From Paracoccaceae bacterium (lineage in GTDB: Bacteria; Pseudomonadota; Alphaproteobacteria; Rhodobacterales; Rhodobacteraceae), in assembly GCA_021648025.1 (NCBI GenBank), contig JAKITO010000002.1, positions 1-64,000 of the forward strand: a stretch of DNA of 64,000 bases, given 5' to 3'. The notes beneath the pieces were generated by a model. It did not search any database, was not told the DNA's origin, and was given only the letters and a program-made list of their open reading frames with translations. Shown in pieces: positions 25,018 through 34,715 of this stretch; position 1 is the stretch's first letter; every line of letters starts with the position of its first letter. The translations under genes and the position numbers were made by a program.

Positions 25018-27426
25018 TTATCCGCGCATTCTTGCACCGTCGGCATCGAACAGCGGCGTGGTGATCAGGGTGGCGGGGCGCATCTGGCCAAGGATTTCGA
25101 TTTCGACTTTTTGACCCTGGGTGATCCTGTCGGTTGGCAAAAACCCGAGGGCGATGGATTTCTGCGCGTGATGTGAATAGCCGCCGGAAGTGCAGAACCC
25201 TTGTACTCTGGCGTCAAGCCAAATTGGTTCGTAGCCGTGGACATCGGCATCTGATGTGTCGACCTCAAAGGCTGTCAGGCGGCGATCTGACCCGGCTTTC
25301 CGTTCGGTGATTGCGGCAGCTTTGCCAATGAAATCAGAGGCTTTAGAGAAAGAGATAAAGCGATCCATGCCGGTTTCGGCGGCTGTGTAGTCAGGCGAGT
25401 ATTCAGACAGCCAACTGCCAAAGAACTTATCCAGCCGCAGCGACATCATCGCCCGCATGCCAAACGGCATCATGTTGTGGGTCTGTCCGGCCTGCCAAAG
25501 CGTGTCCCAAAGTTGACGTTGCGCCATTGGATCACAGTAAATTTCAAAGCCGAGATCGCCAGTATAGCTGACCCGCTGGATCAGACAATCGCTCAGGCCG
25601 ACAGAGGTTTCGCGGATGTCCATAAAGTTCATATCGGTAATATCGGTGCGGGTGCAGGCGCTCAGCACGTCGCGCGCACGGGGGCCGGAAATTTGGAATC
25701 CGTTGCGCTTATCGCTTATATTCTCGATGCTTACGCCGTCTTGCTGATGTTGCTGGAACCAGCGAAAATGCACATTCTGCGCCCCGTATGACGCCGTGAG
25801 TTGGAAGCGGTGTTCATCCAGGCAGGACACGGTAAAATCACCTAACAAGCGCCCTTTGGGCGACAACATCGGGGTCAGGGCCAACCGCCCCGGTTTGGGG
25901 ATGCGTCCAGCCATGATGCGATCCAGCCAGGCACGGGCGCCCGGGCCGGTGACCAGAAATTTGCCGAAGTTGTGCACCTCGTTGATGCCGACATGCTGGC
26001 GCACGCCGCGCACCTCGCGGGCTGTTGCGTCAAACGCGTCCGAACGGCGAAAAGATGGGGTTTCGTAATTGGGTTCAATGCCTTGCGCGAAGTAGTTGAC
26101 AACTTCCAACCCATATTGCTGGCCCCAGACCGCGCCCATATCAGAGAATATATCGTACATCGGCGTGGTCCGGTTGGGGCGGGCTGCGGGCAGTTCTTCG
26201 TTCGGGTAAGCCACGGAAAAGCGTTTTTTATAGGTCTCGATCACTTTTGGCACGGTATATCCGGGGCTGATCCAGTCGCCGAAACGGGCGACATCCATGG
26301 CGGTGACATCGCGTTCGGTTTCTCCTGTTATCATCCATTGCGCCAGCATCAATCCGACCCCGCCGCCTTGGGAAAACCCGGCCATGACGCCGCAAGCCGA
26401 CCAATAGTTGCGCAAGCCCGTGACCGGCCCAACCAGGGGGTTGCCGTCGGGGGCAAAGGTAAACGGGCCGTGGATCACCGATTTGACCCCGGCACGTTCC
26501 AGGGCGGGAAAGCGTTTGTATGCAAATTCAATGCTTTGGGCGATCTTGTCAAAGTCATTTGGCAACAATTCCTGGCCAAAATCCCAGGATGTGCCATCCA
26601 CGGCCCAAGGGCGGCAGGATTGTTCGTAAAAGCCGATGCAAAGACCGCGGCCTTCCTGGCGCAGATAGCTTTCGCCAGCCGGGTCCATGACATGGGGATG
26701 TTCTTGGGAACGCTCGGTAATTTCGGGCACATCGTCGGTGATGATATATTGATGTTCCATCGGCAGCAGCGGCAGATAAACGCCGGCCATGGCGCCGACT
26801 TCCCGCGCCCAAAGGCCACCGGCATTCACCACATGTTCGGCGTGAATGGTCCCCTTGTCGGTCACCACATCCCAGGTGCCATCACTTCGCTGGTTGGTTT
26901 CACGCACCATACAATGGGTTTCAATCGTTGCCCCGCCCATCCGGGCCGCGCGTGCATAGGCATGGGTGGTGCCCGAGGGGTCAAGATGACCATCAAGCGG
27001 GTCATAAAGCGCGCCAATGATGCCTTTGGTGTTGGTAACGGGGGCGATGTCGCGGATTTCGTCGGGCGTGACAATCCGGGTCTCAAGCCCCATGAACCGG
27101 TGTTTTGCGCGCTCGGCCAACAGCATGTCGAACCGGTCGCGGTTGTCGGCCAAGGTAATTCCGCCCACATGATGAAGCCCACAGGAAAGGCCGGTGATTT
27201 CCTCTAACTCTTTGTAAAGGCGGATTGTATAGCCTTGCAGGGCAGCCATGTTGGTATCACCATTGAGGGTGTGAAACCCACCAGCCGCGTGCCAGGTAGA
27301 GCCTGACGTCAGTTCGGACCGTTCAATCAACATGACATCGGACCAGCCCAGTTTGGTCAGATGATACAGGACCGATACGCCGACAACGCCGCCACCGATG
27401 ACGGCCACTCTGGTGGTGGTTTGCAT
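25018..27426 (-). CDS. FAD-dependent oxidoreductase with GcvT domain (dimethylglycine/sarcosine dehydrogenase-like)
   Basis: An 802-residue, probably cytosolic, enzyme. The N-terminal FAD part begins with the dinucleotide motif VAVIGGGVVGVSVLYHLTKLG. LTSGSTWHAAGGF follows, in which the histidine corresponds to the covalent flavin attachment site of dimethylglycine dehydrogenases. From about residue 430 come the FAO_M linker and the GcvT/GcvT_C folate-binding domains (SYTGDLGFEIYCD, MMSLRLDKFFGSWLSEYSPD). Such enzymes oxidise N-methyl groups and pass the one-carbon unit to tetrahydrofolate. The ATG at 27426 follows AAGGGAA. It is divergent from a paralogue at 27673. Substrate: dimethylglycine, sarcosine or another methylamine. 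Confidence 0.88.
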   Translation of the reverse strand: MQTTTRVAVIGGGVVGVSVLYHLTKLGWSDVMLIERSELTSGSTWHAAGGFHTLNGDTNMAALQGYTIRLYKELEEITGLSCGLHHVGGITLADNRDRFDMLLAERAKHRFMGLETRIVTPDEIRDIAPVTNTKGIIGALYDPLDGHLDPSGTTHAYARAARMGGATIETHCMVRETNQRSDGTWDVVTDKGTIHAEHVVNAGGLWAREVGAMAGVYLPLLPMEHQYIITDDVPEITERSQEHPHVMDPAGESYLRQEGRGLCIGFYEQSCRPWAVDGTSWDFGQELLPNDFDKIAQSIEFAYKRFPALERAGVKSVIHGPFTFAPDGNPLVGPVTGLRNYWSACGVMAGFSQGGGVGLMLAQWMITGETERDVTAMDVARFGDWISPGYTVPKVIETYKKRFSVAYPNEELPAARPNRTTPMYDIFSDMGAVWGQQYGLEVVNYFAQGIEPNYETPSFRRSDAFDATAREVRGVRQHVGINEVHNFGKFLVTGPGARAWLDRIMAGRIPKPGRLALTPMLSPKGRLLGDFTVSCLDEHRFQLTASYGAQNVHFRWFQQHQQDGVSIENISDKRNGFQISGPRARDVLSACTRTDITDMNFMDIRETSVGLSDCLIQRVSYTGDLGFEIYCDPMAQRQLWDTLWQAGQTHNMMPFGMRAMMSLRLDKFFGSWLSEYSPDYTAAETGMDRFISFSKASDFIGKAAAITERKAGSDRRLTAFEVDTSDADVHGYEPIWLDARVQGFCTSGGYSHHAQKSIALGFLPTDRITQGQKVEIEILGQMRPATLITTPLFDADGARMRG

Positions 27427-27590
27427 GATGTTCCCTTTGATTTCCCTGGCGATGGTGCGAGGAGCCTGCCGCTGGGGCAAGTCGGAAAGCGACCGATTAT
27501 GCCGTTTTGTCCCAAACTCGGCCAGATTTTGGATGTTTTGCACCGTTTTACCTATCCCTGGCGCCCTGAAATATCGGGTGAATTGCGACG

Positions 27591-27619
27591 CTTCATGTCG
27601 GATTCCGGCATTCATGAAG
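27591..27619. promoter_or_regulatory. Inverted repeat in the divergent promoter of the two FAD/GcvT genes
   Basis: CTTCATG and CATGAAG face each other across 15 bases, 54 bases upstream of the plus-strand gene and 165 bases from the minus-strand gene. No regulator gene is adjacent. It could be a shared operator. Confidence 0.35.
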
Positions 27620-27672
27620 GGGCCAGCTTGGGCAGGTTGTGCGCAACCCACGCAAACACAGGAAAATTCAAC

Positions 27673-30093
27673 ATGAAAACCCACGCACAGGCCGTTGTGA
27701 TTGGCGGTGGATTGATTGGTTGTTCGATCCTGTATCATCTGACCAAACTGGGCTGGTCGGATGTGGTTCTGCTTGAGAGGGACGAGCTGACCAGCGGGTC
27801 AACCTGGCATGCGGCGGCGAATATTCACGGGCTGCACGACAGCACCAATATTTCGCGCATCCAGCATTACACCATGAAGCTGTATAATGAACTTGAGGCA
27901 GAGACCGGCCAAAGCTGCGGGGTGTTTCAGGCGGGGTCTTTGTACCTGGCCCAATCGCAAGCGCGCGAGCATCAGTTGCGCCTGCAAGAGGCCAAGGCGC
28001 GGCTTTATGGCATGAATTTCCATGAAGTCAGCCGGGATGAGGCCGAGCGCCTGCATCCGCTGGCTGATTTCGACGGTATCCGTTGCATCATGTATGAACC
28101 TGACGGCGGCAATGTTGATCCAAGCGGGGTAACCCAGGCCTATGCCGCCGGGGCGCGGGCAAAAGGCGCGGAAATTCATCGGTTTACGCCGGTTACTTCA
28201 ACCATCCCTCAGGCGGATGGGTCGTGGATTGTCGAAACTGAAAAGGGAAATATTCACACCCAATGGGTGATCAATGCCGCCGGGCTTTGGGGGCGTGAAG
28301 TGGCGGCAATGGCGGGGTTTAAGTTACCTCTGCAACCCACTGAACATCAATACTTTGTTACAGAAACCATTGCTGAAATTGCCGGGATGGACCGCCGGTT
28401 GCCGTCGATTGCCGATCGGGATGGCGAATATTATCTGCGTCAAGAGGGGCAGGGTCTGTTGGTTGGTGCTTACGAGAAGGACATGAAATTCTGGGCCGAA
28501 GACGGCACGCCGCCAGGGTTTGGCCATGAACTTTTCCCTGATGATCTGGGGCGGATCGAAGACAATATGATGCGAGCGATTGCGCGGGTACCAGCCGTGG
28601 GCGAGGCGGGGATCAAACGGGTCATCAACGGGCCGATGATCTGGTCGCCGGATGGCAACGTACTTTTTGGCCCGGTGCCAGAACTTCGAAATTACTTTTG
28701 CTGCAATGGTATTATTCCAGGGTTTAGCCAATCTGGCGGAATGGGGTTGATGGCGGCTCAATGGATGATCGAGGGTGAAACCCAATATGACATGTTCGCC
28801 TGGGATATGGCGCGGTTTGGCGACTGGGCCGGCAAGGCGTTCACCAAGGCCAAGGTTCGCGATCAATATGCGCATCGGTTCGCAATTCACTTTCCGAATG
28901 AGGAACGCGAGGCCGGACGGCCGGTGCGCACGCGGCCCGTTCATGACCTGCAAAAACAACTGGGGGCGGTGATGGGGTTGAACTATGGCTGGGAACATCC
29001 GCTGTGGTTTGCCGAAACGGCTGGCACCAAAGATACCAATGGCTTTACCCGGCAAAACTGGTGGGGACCGGTGGGGGATGAATGCCGCCGCTTGCGGGCA
29101 AATGCCGGGATTATCGACATTTCGAACTTTGCCAAATATTCCTGCAAGGGGCCGGGTGCGTCCGATTGGCTGAACGCGATATTTGCCAATAATATGCCAA
29201 AGATGGTGGGGCGGTCGTGCCTTACGCCTTTGATCGGCGTGCGGGGCGGAATTGCCGGCGATTTCACCGTGACCAAGCTGGACGAGGATGAATTCTGGAT
29301 CATCGGCTCGGGCATTGCCGAGCGCTACCACCAGCGGTTTTTCCGGGCGGTTCCCTTGCCCTGGGGCACCATTTTTGAGAGCCACACCGAGGCCATGTGC
29401 GGCTTTAACGTGGCCGGGCCAAAGTCGCGCAAGATGCTGCAACGGTTGACAAATACTTCGCTTGAGACGGCTGATTTTGCCTTCATGCGCTCCAAACGGA
29501 TCGAATTGGCGGGGGTTCAATGTCTGGCCCTCAGGGTGTCATTCACCGGTGATCTGGGGTGGGAGCTGCATTGTGCCACCAAGGACCAGAAACGGCTTTA
29601 TGAGGCCCTGTTGGAGGCGGGCAAGGAGGTTGGTGCCGGGCCGGTCGGCGGGCGGGCGTTGGGGTCGTTGCGGGTGGAAAAGGGTTATGGATCGTGGAGC
29701 CGCGAATACAGCCCGCAATACTGGCCGCAAGAGGTGGGGCTGGATCGTTTGTGCAAAATGGACAAGGATTTTCTGAACAAGGCGGCGGTGGCCGGTACGA
29801 TGGCCAACCCGGCGCGTGAACAATTGGTGTTGCTGGCGCTCGACAGTGCCGACACCGACGCCTCGAACGCCGATGCCACCGGCGGAGAGCCGATTTTCAA
29901 GGATGGCAAGGGCATTGGAAGGATCACGTCGGGCGCCTATGGCTATAGTGTTGGCATGTCGCTGGCGTTGGGTTTTGTCAAAGATGCCGGGCCGGGGGAC
30001 AAGGTCGAGGTGATGGTGCTGGGACGCCCTCACAAGGCGCGCATCCTGCAAGAGCCGCCATTTGACCCCAAAGGCACGCGTTTGCGGGCCTGA
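27673..30093 (+). CDS. FAD-dependent oxidoreductase with GcvT domain, paralogue of 25018-27426
   Basis: An 806-residue protein of the same architecture: FAD motif AVVIGGGLIGCSILYHLTKLG, the STWHAA flavin-linking motif, FAO_M linker, GcvT (CKGPGASDWLNAIFANNMPK) and GcvT_C domains with SLRVEKGYGSWSREYSP. It differs from its neighbour in the substrate-side segments (HAAANIHGLHDSTN against HAAGGFHTLNGDTN), suggesting a different N-methyl substrate. The start at 27673 has AGGAAAA upstream. The open frame continues further upstream across the divergent promoter but without family similarity. Confidence 0.88.
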   Translation: MKTHAQAVVIGGGLIGCSILYHLTKLGWSDVVLLERDELTSGSTWHAAANIHGLHDSTNISRIQHYTMKLYNELEAETGQSCGVFQAGSLYLAQSQAREHQLRLQEAKARLYGMNFHEVSRDEAERLHPLADFDGIRCIMYEPDGGNVDPSGVTQAYAAGARAKGAEIHRFTPVTSTIPQADGSWIVETEKGNIHTQWVINAAGLWGREVAAMAGFKLPLQPTEHQYFVTETIAEIAGMDRRLPSIADRDGEYYLRQEGQGLLVGAYEKDMKFWAEDGTPPGFGHELFPDDLGRIEDNMMRAIARVPAVGEAGIKRVINGPMIWSPDGNVLFGPVPELRNYFCCNGIIPGFSQSGGMGLMAAQWMIEGETQYDMFAWDMARFGDWAGKAFTKAKVRDQYAHRFAIHFPNEEREAGRPVRTRPVHDLQKQLGAVMGLNYGWEHPLWFAETAGTKDTNGFTRQNWWGPVGDECRRLRANAGIIDISNFAKYSCKGPGASDWLNAIFANNMPKMVGRSCLTPLIGVRGGIAGDFTVTKLDEDEFWIIGSGIAERYHQRFFRAVPLPWGTIFESHTEAMCGFNVAGPKSRKMLQRLTNTSLETADFAFMRSKRIELAGVQCLALRVSFTGDLGWELHCATKDQKRLYEALLEAGKEVGAGPVGGRALGSLRVEKGYGSWSREYSPQYWPQEVGLDRLCKMDKDFLNKAAVAGTMANPAREQLVLLALDSADTDASNADATGGEPIFKDGKGIGRITSGAYGYSVGMSLALGFVKDAGPGDKVEVMVLGRPHKARILQEPPFDPKGTRLRA

Positions 30094-30134
30094 GACCTGC
30101 GTCGCTTTATCGGTAGGTAATTCAGCGGGCAAAC

Positions 30135-30155
30135 GTGGGCTTTCACCCACCCTAC
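30135..30155. repeat. Short hairpin with a CACCCTACGG end
   Basis: GTGGG / CCCAC form a stem around CTTTCA, followed by CTACGG, between convergent genes. The CACCCTACGG end is shared with the palindrome at 4435-4456. It may be a member of a dispersed intergenic repeat that also acts as a weak terminator. Confidence 0.45.
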
Positions 30156-30171
30156 GGAAAGATGCCAGGTT

Positions 30172-31488
30172 TTACAAAGGCCTGATCTTCAACCCGGTTA
30201 TCCGGTTGCCCTCCCGCGTCATTACCTCGAACCGAAAGTTGTGGAACGAAAATACCTGACCTACAGTGGGGATCATCTGCGCCTCGTGGATCACCAGGCC
30301 GGCCACGGTGTTGGCCTCGTCATCCGGCAACATCCAGTCGAACGCGCGGTTCAGGTCGCGGATGGTCATCGCCCCGTCGACCATATACTGGCCGTCCTCG
30401 GTGCGGATCACGGCGTGTTCGGAATCCGGGTCAAATTCATCGGTGATCTCGCCGACGATCTCTTCCAGAATGTCCTCAAGCGTGATCAACCCTTGCAAGG
30501 ATCCGTATTCGTCGACCACCAGGGCAAAATGACTGCGCAGGCGCAGGAATTCGCGCATCTGGTCGTCCAGCGGCGTGGTCTCGGGTACAAAATACGGCGC
30601 GACAGCCACGTCAGTGATGCGAAACCGCTTTAGCGCCGAGGCATCGCCGTCCGGGCCGCCGACCTGTTCATACATCGCGCGCGACAGGTCTTTGGCGTGG
30701 ACGATGCCGACAATATTCTCGGCCTGGTCGCGGTAAACCGGCAGGCGGGTATGGGGTGAGTTAAGGATTTGTTTCAGAATGTCCTCGGGTGGGTTTTGTG
30801 CGTTGATCATCTCGATATCCGACCGGTGCAGCATGATCTCCTCTACGGTGCGGTCCGAAAGGTCCAGCGCGCCCAATATCCGGTCGCGGTCTTCTTTCTG
30901 GACCACGCCTTCGGAATGGCCCAACTGGATTGCGCCGGCAATCTCTTCTCGGACCGCCAGCATTTGGCCGTCGGCCTCGATGGCCACGCCAAACAACCGC
31001 AGCAAGCCGCGCACCAGCATCCGTACCACCCCGACCACCGGGGCAAACACCTTGACCACCAGGCCAATCACCGGCGCCACCATTGCGGCGGCCTTTTCGG
31101 CGTTGATGATGGCATAGGTTTTGGGCAGGACTTCGGCGAAGATCAGCACCAGCAAGGTCATCACCAGGGTGGCTATGGCCACGCCGTTCTGGCCAAAGGC
31201 GCGGGTGAACATCGCCGTGGCCAGCGACGCGGCAAGAATATTGACCAGGTTATTGCCAAGCAGCACCGAGCCGATCAGGCGTTCGTTGTCTTCGGTGATG
31301 CGCAGCGCCGCGCGTGCGCCGCGCGATCCCTTGTCGGCCTGGGTCCGCAGCTTGCCGCGCGAGGCGGCGGTCAGTGCGGTTTCCGAGCCGGAAAAGAAGG
31401 CCGAAACCACCAGTAACAGCACGATCACCCCGCTGGTGATCAAGAAAGAGGCATCAAGAATGGATGTCGCATCGGGCATTGGTCGCAT
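30172..31488 (-). CDS. CNNM/CorC-type membrane protein (DUF21, CBS pair, CorC_HlyC)
   Basis: A 438-residue protein often annotated as hemolysin-like but related to CNNM magnesium exporters. The N-terminal DUF21 domain has three to four helices (SGVIVLLLVVSAFFSGSETA, NNLVNILAASLATAMFTRAF). It is followed by LDLSDRTVEEIMLHRSDIE, two CBS motifs (about 215-335, with RLPVYRD and FALVVDEYGSLQGLITLED) and the C-terminal CorC_HlyC domain (VDGAMTIRDLNRAFDW). The start could also be the ATG three codons downstream (31479), which has similar spacing to AAGGA. Confidence 0.88.
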   Translation of the reverse strand: MRPMPDATSILDASFLITSGVIVLLLVVSAFFSGSETALTAASRGKLRTQADKGSRGARAALRITEDNERLIGSVLLGNNLVNILAASLATAMFTRAFGQNGVAIATLVMTLLVLIFAEVLPKTYAIINAEKAAAMVAPVIGLVVKVFAPVVGVVRMLVRGLLRLFGVAIEADGQMLAVREEIAGAIQLGHSEGVVQKEDRDRILGALDLSDRTVEEIMLHRSDIEMINAQNPPEDILKQILNSPHTRLPVYRDQAENIVGIVHAKDLSRAMYEQVGGPDGDASALKRFRITDVAVAPYFVPETTPLDDQMREFLRLRSHFALVVDEYGSLQGLITLEDILEEIVGEITDEFDPDSEHAVIRTEDGQYMVDGAMTIRDLNRAFDWMLPDDEANTVAGLVIHEAQMIPTVGQVFSFHNFRFEVMTREGNRITGLKIRPL

Positions 31489-31684
31489 ATCCTTAAGGGG
31501 TTTACCTTGTTATGAGGCTTGCGGGGCGGCGGATCAAGTGTAGGTGATGCCGGGTTCTTTTGCACAGCGGTGTCGCAGGGATGGCGGGTGGTATGACACT
31601 TGTGTCAGATTGGTGTCGTGGGCAAATACAACAGGTTGGCACAAGGTGGCCATACCGAGGACGCAGACATGGACGGGAACAGGT

Positions 31685-32224
31685 ATGATACTTCGCAAAC
31701 TTCGCTTGGATCGGGGGTGGTCGCAAGAACAGCTGGCCGAGATTTCCGGGGTCAGCACCCGCACCATCCAGCGTATCGAGCGGGGCAGGAATGCCAGCCT
31801 TGAATCCCTGAAATGTCTTGCCGCGGTATTTGAAACTGATTTCATCACCCTAAGAGAGGATACCGAAATGCCCGACCAGAACCTGACTATAAAAGATCGC
31901 GATGCCCTTGATAAACTGCAAATACTGATGGCCGGGCAAGAGGGGCGATTCAGTGATGCCGGACTGAGCGAAGGCGAGAGCGAGGCGATGGAATATGTGC
32001 GCGATATCAAGGGGTTTTATGCTCATCTGGCCAGCTATGTGCTGGTCATGATCCTGCTGCTGGTCCTCAATCTGGTGACCGGGGGCTCTTTTTGGGTGGT
32101 CTGGCCCGCACTTGGCTGGGGGATCGGGGTATTTTTTCACGGAATAAGCGTGTTTGAGACATTCTCACCGTTTAGCGTTGATTGGGAAAAGCGCCAGATT
32201 GAGAAAAGGCTGCGCCGGAAATAA
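31685..32224 (+). CDS. XRE helix-turn-helix protein fused to a 2TM domain
   Basis: A 179-residue protein. Residues 1-55 form an XRE domain (LRKLRLDRGWSQEQLAEISG, VSTRTIQRIERGRNASLESL). After a hydrophilic linker, residues 115-160 carry two transmembrane helices in the 2TM-domain pattern (FYAHLASYVLVMILLLVLNL, WPALGWGIGVFFHGISVF), ending in EKRQIEKRLRRK. It is thus a membrane-tethered DNA-binding protein. The ATG at 31685 follows GGGAACAGG. Targets are unknown. Confidence 0.82.
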   Translation: MILRKLRLDRGWSQEQLAEISGVSTRTIQRIERGRNASLESLKCLAAVFETDFITLREDTEMPDQNLTIKDRDALDKLQILMAGQEGRFSDAGLSEGESEAMEYVRDIKGFYAHLASYVLVMILLLVLNLVTGGSFWVVWPALGWGIGVFFHGISVFETFSPFSVDWEKRQIEKRLRRK

Positions 32225-32250
32225 GGTTTGAACGGTGTTGCAGCCATGGG

Positions 32251-33198
32251 TCACGCTTTGGCTTGCGGTTTCCTTACTGCCAGCGGGTGATGTTGCAGCA
32301 CCAGTTCGGACAATCGCGCGTCCAGAACATGGGTGTAAATCTCGGTTGTGGCCACGTCGGCGTGGCCCAGAAGGGTCTGGATCGTCATGAGATCAGCACC
32401 GTTGGCCAAAAGATGCGTGGCAAAGGCGTGGCGCAATGTGTGCGGTGTGACGCGTGCCGGGTTGACGCCTGCTGCAAGAGCGAGTTTCTTGATCTGTTGA
32501 TAGAACCAGACCCGTGTTACAAACCCCTGCTTGGCGTTTGAGGGAAACAGGAATGGTGATGGCGTCAGCCCTTCGGCAACGCGGGCCGTCTGGGTGTCAT
32601 CCCATTGGGTCAGCCATGCGGCAAGGGCCACCCGGGCGGGCGGCGACAAGGGCACCATGCGTTCCTTGCCGCCTTTGCCGCTTATCAGCAACATCGCCGG
32701 ATTGCCCCGCGCCGAGGCCACGGGCAACGAGACCAATTCGCTGACGCGGCATCCGGTGGCATACAGCAACTCCATCAGGCAGGTATTGCGCAGCTGGTGA
32801 GGCCCTGAGGTGCGGGCGGCGTCCAGCAACCTGTCGACTTCGTCCATATCCAGGATTTTGGGCAGGCGTTTGTCACGCCCCGGGCCGGTGATCTGAATGG
32901 CCGGGTTATCGTCGCGCCAGCCTTCTTCAAACCCAAACCGGTAAATCTGTTTGATCGCCGACAGGCGACGGGCGCGGGTGGATTTGGCCAGGCCCTGAGC
33001 ATCGCAAAAGATCAGATAAGCCTCGATTTGGTCGCGATTTGCGCCGACAATATCAAAGGACTGGCGCGCCAGCCAGCCGGTGAAATCCAGCAGATCGCGG
33101 CCATAGGCCAACAAGGTGTTGGTGGCCGCCCCCAGTTCCGCCGATTGCGCATCAAGAAAGGTCGAAATCCATTGCTCAGGGTTTTTTGGTGCCAACAT
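32251..33198 (-). CDS. xerD: Tyrosine recombinase XerD
   Basis: A 315-residue site-specific recombinase that, with XerC, resolves chromosome dimers at dif. The SAM-like N-terminal domain (FLDAQSAELGAATNTLLAYG) and the catalytic domain are complete: Arg in GCRVSEL, Lys in SGKGGKERMVPL, HTLRHAFATHLL, GHADVATTEIYTHV with the tyrosine nucleophile. It is a core chromosomal recombinase, not a phage integrase. Its start overlaps the stop of the upstream secreted-protein gene by one base. Confidence 0.93.
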   Translation of the reverse strand: MLAPKNPEQWISTFLDAQSAELGAATNTLLAYGRDLLDFTGWLARQSFDIVGANRDQIEAYLIFCDAQGLAKSTRARRLSAIKQIYRFGFEEGWRDDNPAIQITGPGRDKRLPKILDMDEVDRLLDAARTSGPHQLRNTCLMELLYATGCRVSELVSLPVASARGNPAMLLISGKGGKERMVPLSPPARVALAAWLTQWDDTQTARVAEGLTPSPFLFPSNAKQGFVTRVWFYQQIKKLALAAGVNPARVTPHTLRHAFATHLLANGADLMTIQTLLGHADVATTEIYTHVLDARLSELVLQHHPLAVRKPQAKA

Positions 33199-34715
33199 CA
33201 GCGGCGTTCCAGCAACATCAGTTGCAATCCGGCGCGCCGTGCGGTGTCTTCCATACCCACGGCGCGAAGGGTGGCCATGGCGCTGGTCAGATCACCCGGG
33301 TTGCCGCGCGCGCCGCTGTCCATCAGGATGATCGCCCGCAACAGGGCTTCGCCCAACTGGCCTGCGTCCAGCAGGCGTTGCTGGGACAGTGGTGGATTGG
33401 CGGCGAACCCTTCGGAGATCGCCTGGGCGGTGGCATCGGGGGCTTTGGTAAGGCCTGGTTGGCCTAAGGCGAGGGCGCCAAGGTATTGGCTGCGTTTGGT
33501 GTCGTCAGGCGGGGTTTGTGCCGGGGTTTCATAGTCGGGGCCAAGCAGGGAAATCTGCCAGATCAGGGATTTAGTGCTTTGGTCGTCAGGCGACAGGTCG
33601 GCCAGCCGTTCGGCGAACAGGCTGGCAAAAGGCACCTCAAGCCGGACGTCGCGCATCGCCTGCCAGACTTCTGGCAGGGTTTTGGCAACGGCGTCATTGC
33701 TGCCGGTTTCCAGGGCGGTTTCAAAGCGTTGCAAGGCATGCACCCGGTCCCAGATGCCGCCCGATGCGGCGGGTCGGCGTTCCGAATACAGCCCCAGCAG
33801 GCGGTTGGGGCCAAGTGCGCCGATGCGGGTCAGTCGCTCTGCCGCCTCAAGCTGGGCCTTCCAGCCGGCCACATCGCGCAAATCCACGGTGGCAAAGCCG
33901 CGCGGTAGGGACGCGGTGGGCAGGCGTTCGCCGATGGTTTCGAACAATCGGAATGTCAGCGGATCGGGGCCGTCAGGGGCGGGCAGGGGCGGGGCGCCTT
34001 CGAAGATGCCGGGGCTAAGGTAGCGGTCCAGCAACGACAGGTCGGCGGGCGGCAATACCCCCAGCGCATGCACGGTTTCCAGCGTCAGCGCGGCCGTTTG
34101 CCAATCGCCGCGCCTTGCGTCACAGAATATCCGGGCGGCGTAATCCGGGGCCAGATGCGGGGCGTCTGCCATCGCGGCGCAGGCCTTGTCTTCGTCGCCG
34201 TTCAACAGGGTGGCATCGAACCAGCGGCCAAAGCGATCGGCGTTTTCAGTGGCCCCGGCCAGTTCGATCAGGGCTTGGGCCGGATCGGTGGCGCCCAATT
34301 CCAGCAGCCGGTCAATGCGGGCCAGCAACAAGGTTTCGGCGTCGTTATGGGCCGACGGTGGCAGGGTCTCGGACAAAAGCAGGGTATACAGCAGGCGTTG
34401 CATCGCCGGGTAATCGGCCACCGCGACTTTGGCGATCAATCCACTCAGGACGTTGGCGTCACTGCCCAGCCACAGGTCAACTGGCAGGCCGGTGACATTG
34501 CCCGGCACCAGGCCTATGGCGACAACGGCCGCGTCCAGCGAACTGACGTCGATGGTGGAATGGTCGATCGAATTGCTGACCGGTGGTTCGTTCAGCACCG
34601 GATAAGTAATGCCGTCCGGCGGCCTTTGGGTGATCCATTCGATCACCGAAAGGGGCTGCTCGGCGCTGGCACCCAGCGGCAACAGGATCGCAAGGATTGT
34701 CGCCCTAATTTGCAT
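33198..34715 (-). CDS. Secreted alpha-helical protein of unknown function, upstream of xerD
   Basis: A 505-residue protein with a short signal peptide (MQIRATILAILLPLGASAEQ). The mature part is rich in Ala, Leu and acidic residues and looks like repeated helical pairs (ALIELAGATENADRFGRWFD, ALTLETVHALGVLPPADLSL), like a TPR/Sel1-type solenoid, but no canonical repeat was identified. It overlaps xerD by one base and a 49-residue membrane protein gene by 11 bases, giving a three-gene operon. I do not recognise the family. Confidence 0.75.
   Translation of the reverse strand: MQIRATILAILLPLGASAEQPLSVIEWITQRPPDGITYPVLNEPPVSNSIDHSTIDVSSLDAAVVAIGLVPGNVTGLPVDLWLGSDANVLSGLIAKVAVADYPAMQRLLYTLLLSETLPPSAHNDAETLLLARIDRLLELGATDPAQALIELAGATENADRFGRWFDATLLNGDEDKACAAMADAPHLAPDYAARIFCDARRGDWQTAALTLETVHALGVLPPADLSLLDRYLSPGIFEGAPPLPAPDGPDPLTFRLFETIGERLPTASLPRGFATVDLRDVAGWKAQLEAAERLTRIGALGPNRLLGLYSERRPAASGGIWDRVHALQRFETALETGSNDAVAKTLPEVWQAMRDVRLEVPFASLFAERLADLSPDDQSTKSLIWQISLLGPDYETPAQTPPDDTKRSQYLGALALGQPGLTKAPDATAQAISEGFAANPPLSQQRLLDAGQLGEALLRAIILMDSGARGNPGDLTSAMATLRAVGMEDTARRAGLQLMLLERR

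Noticed and set aside
32251-33198. Tyrosine recombinase as the integrase of a mobile island near tRNA-Leu
   Set aside because: The protein matches chromosomal XerD, is 12 kb from the tRNA, and no repeated tRNA end or phage gene was seen.
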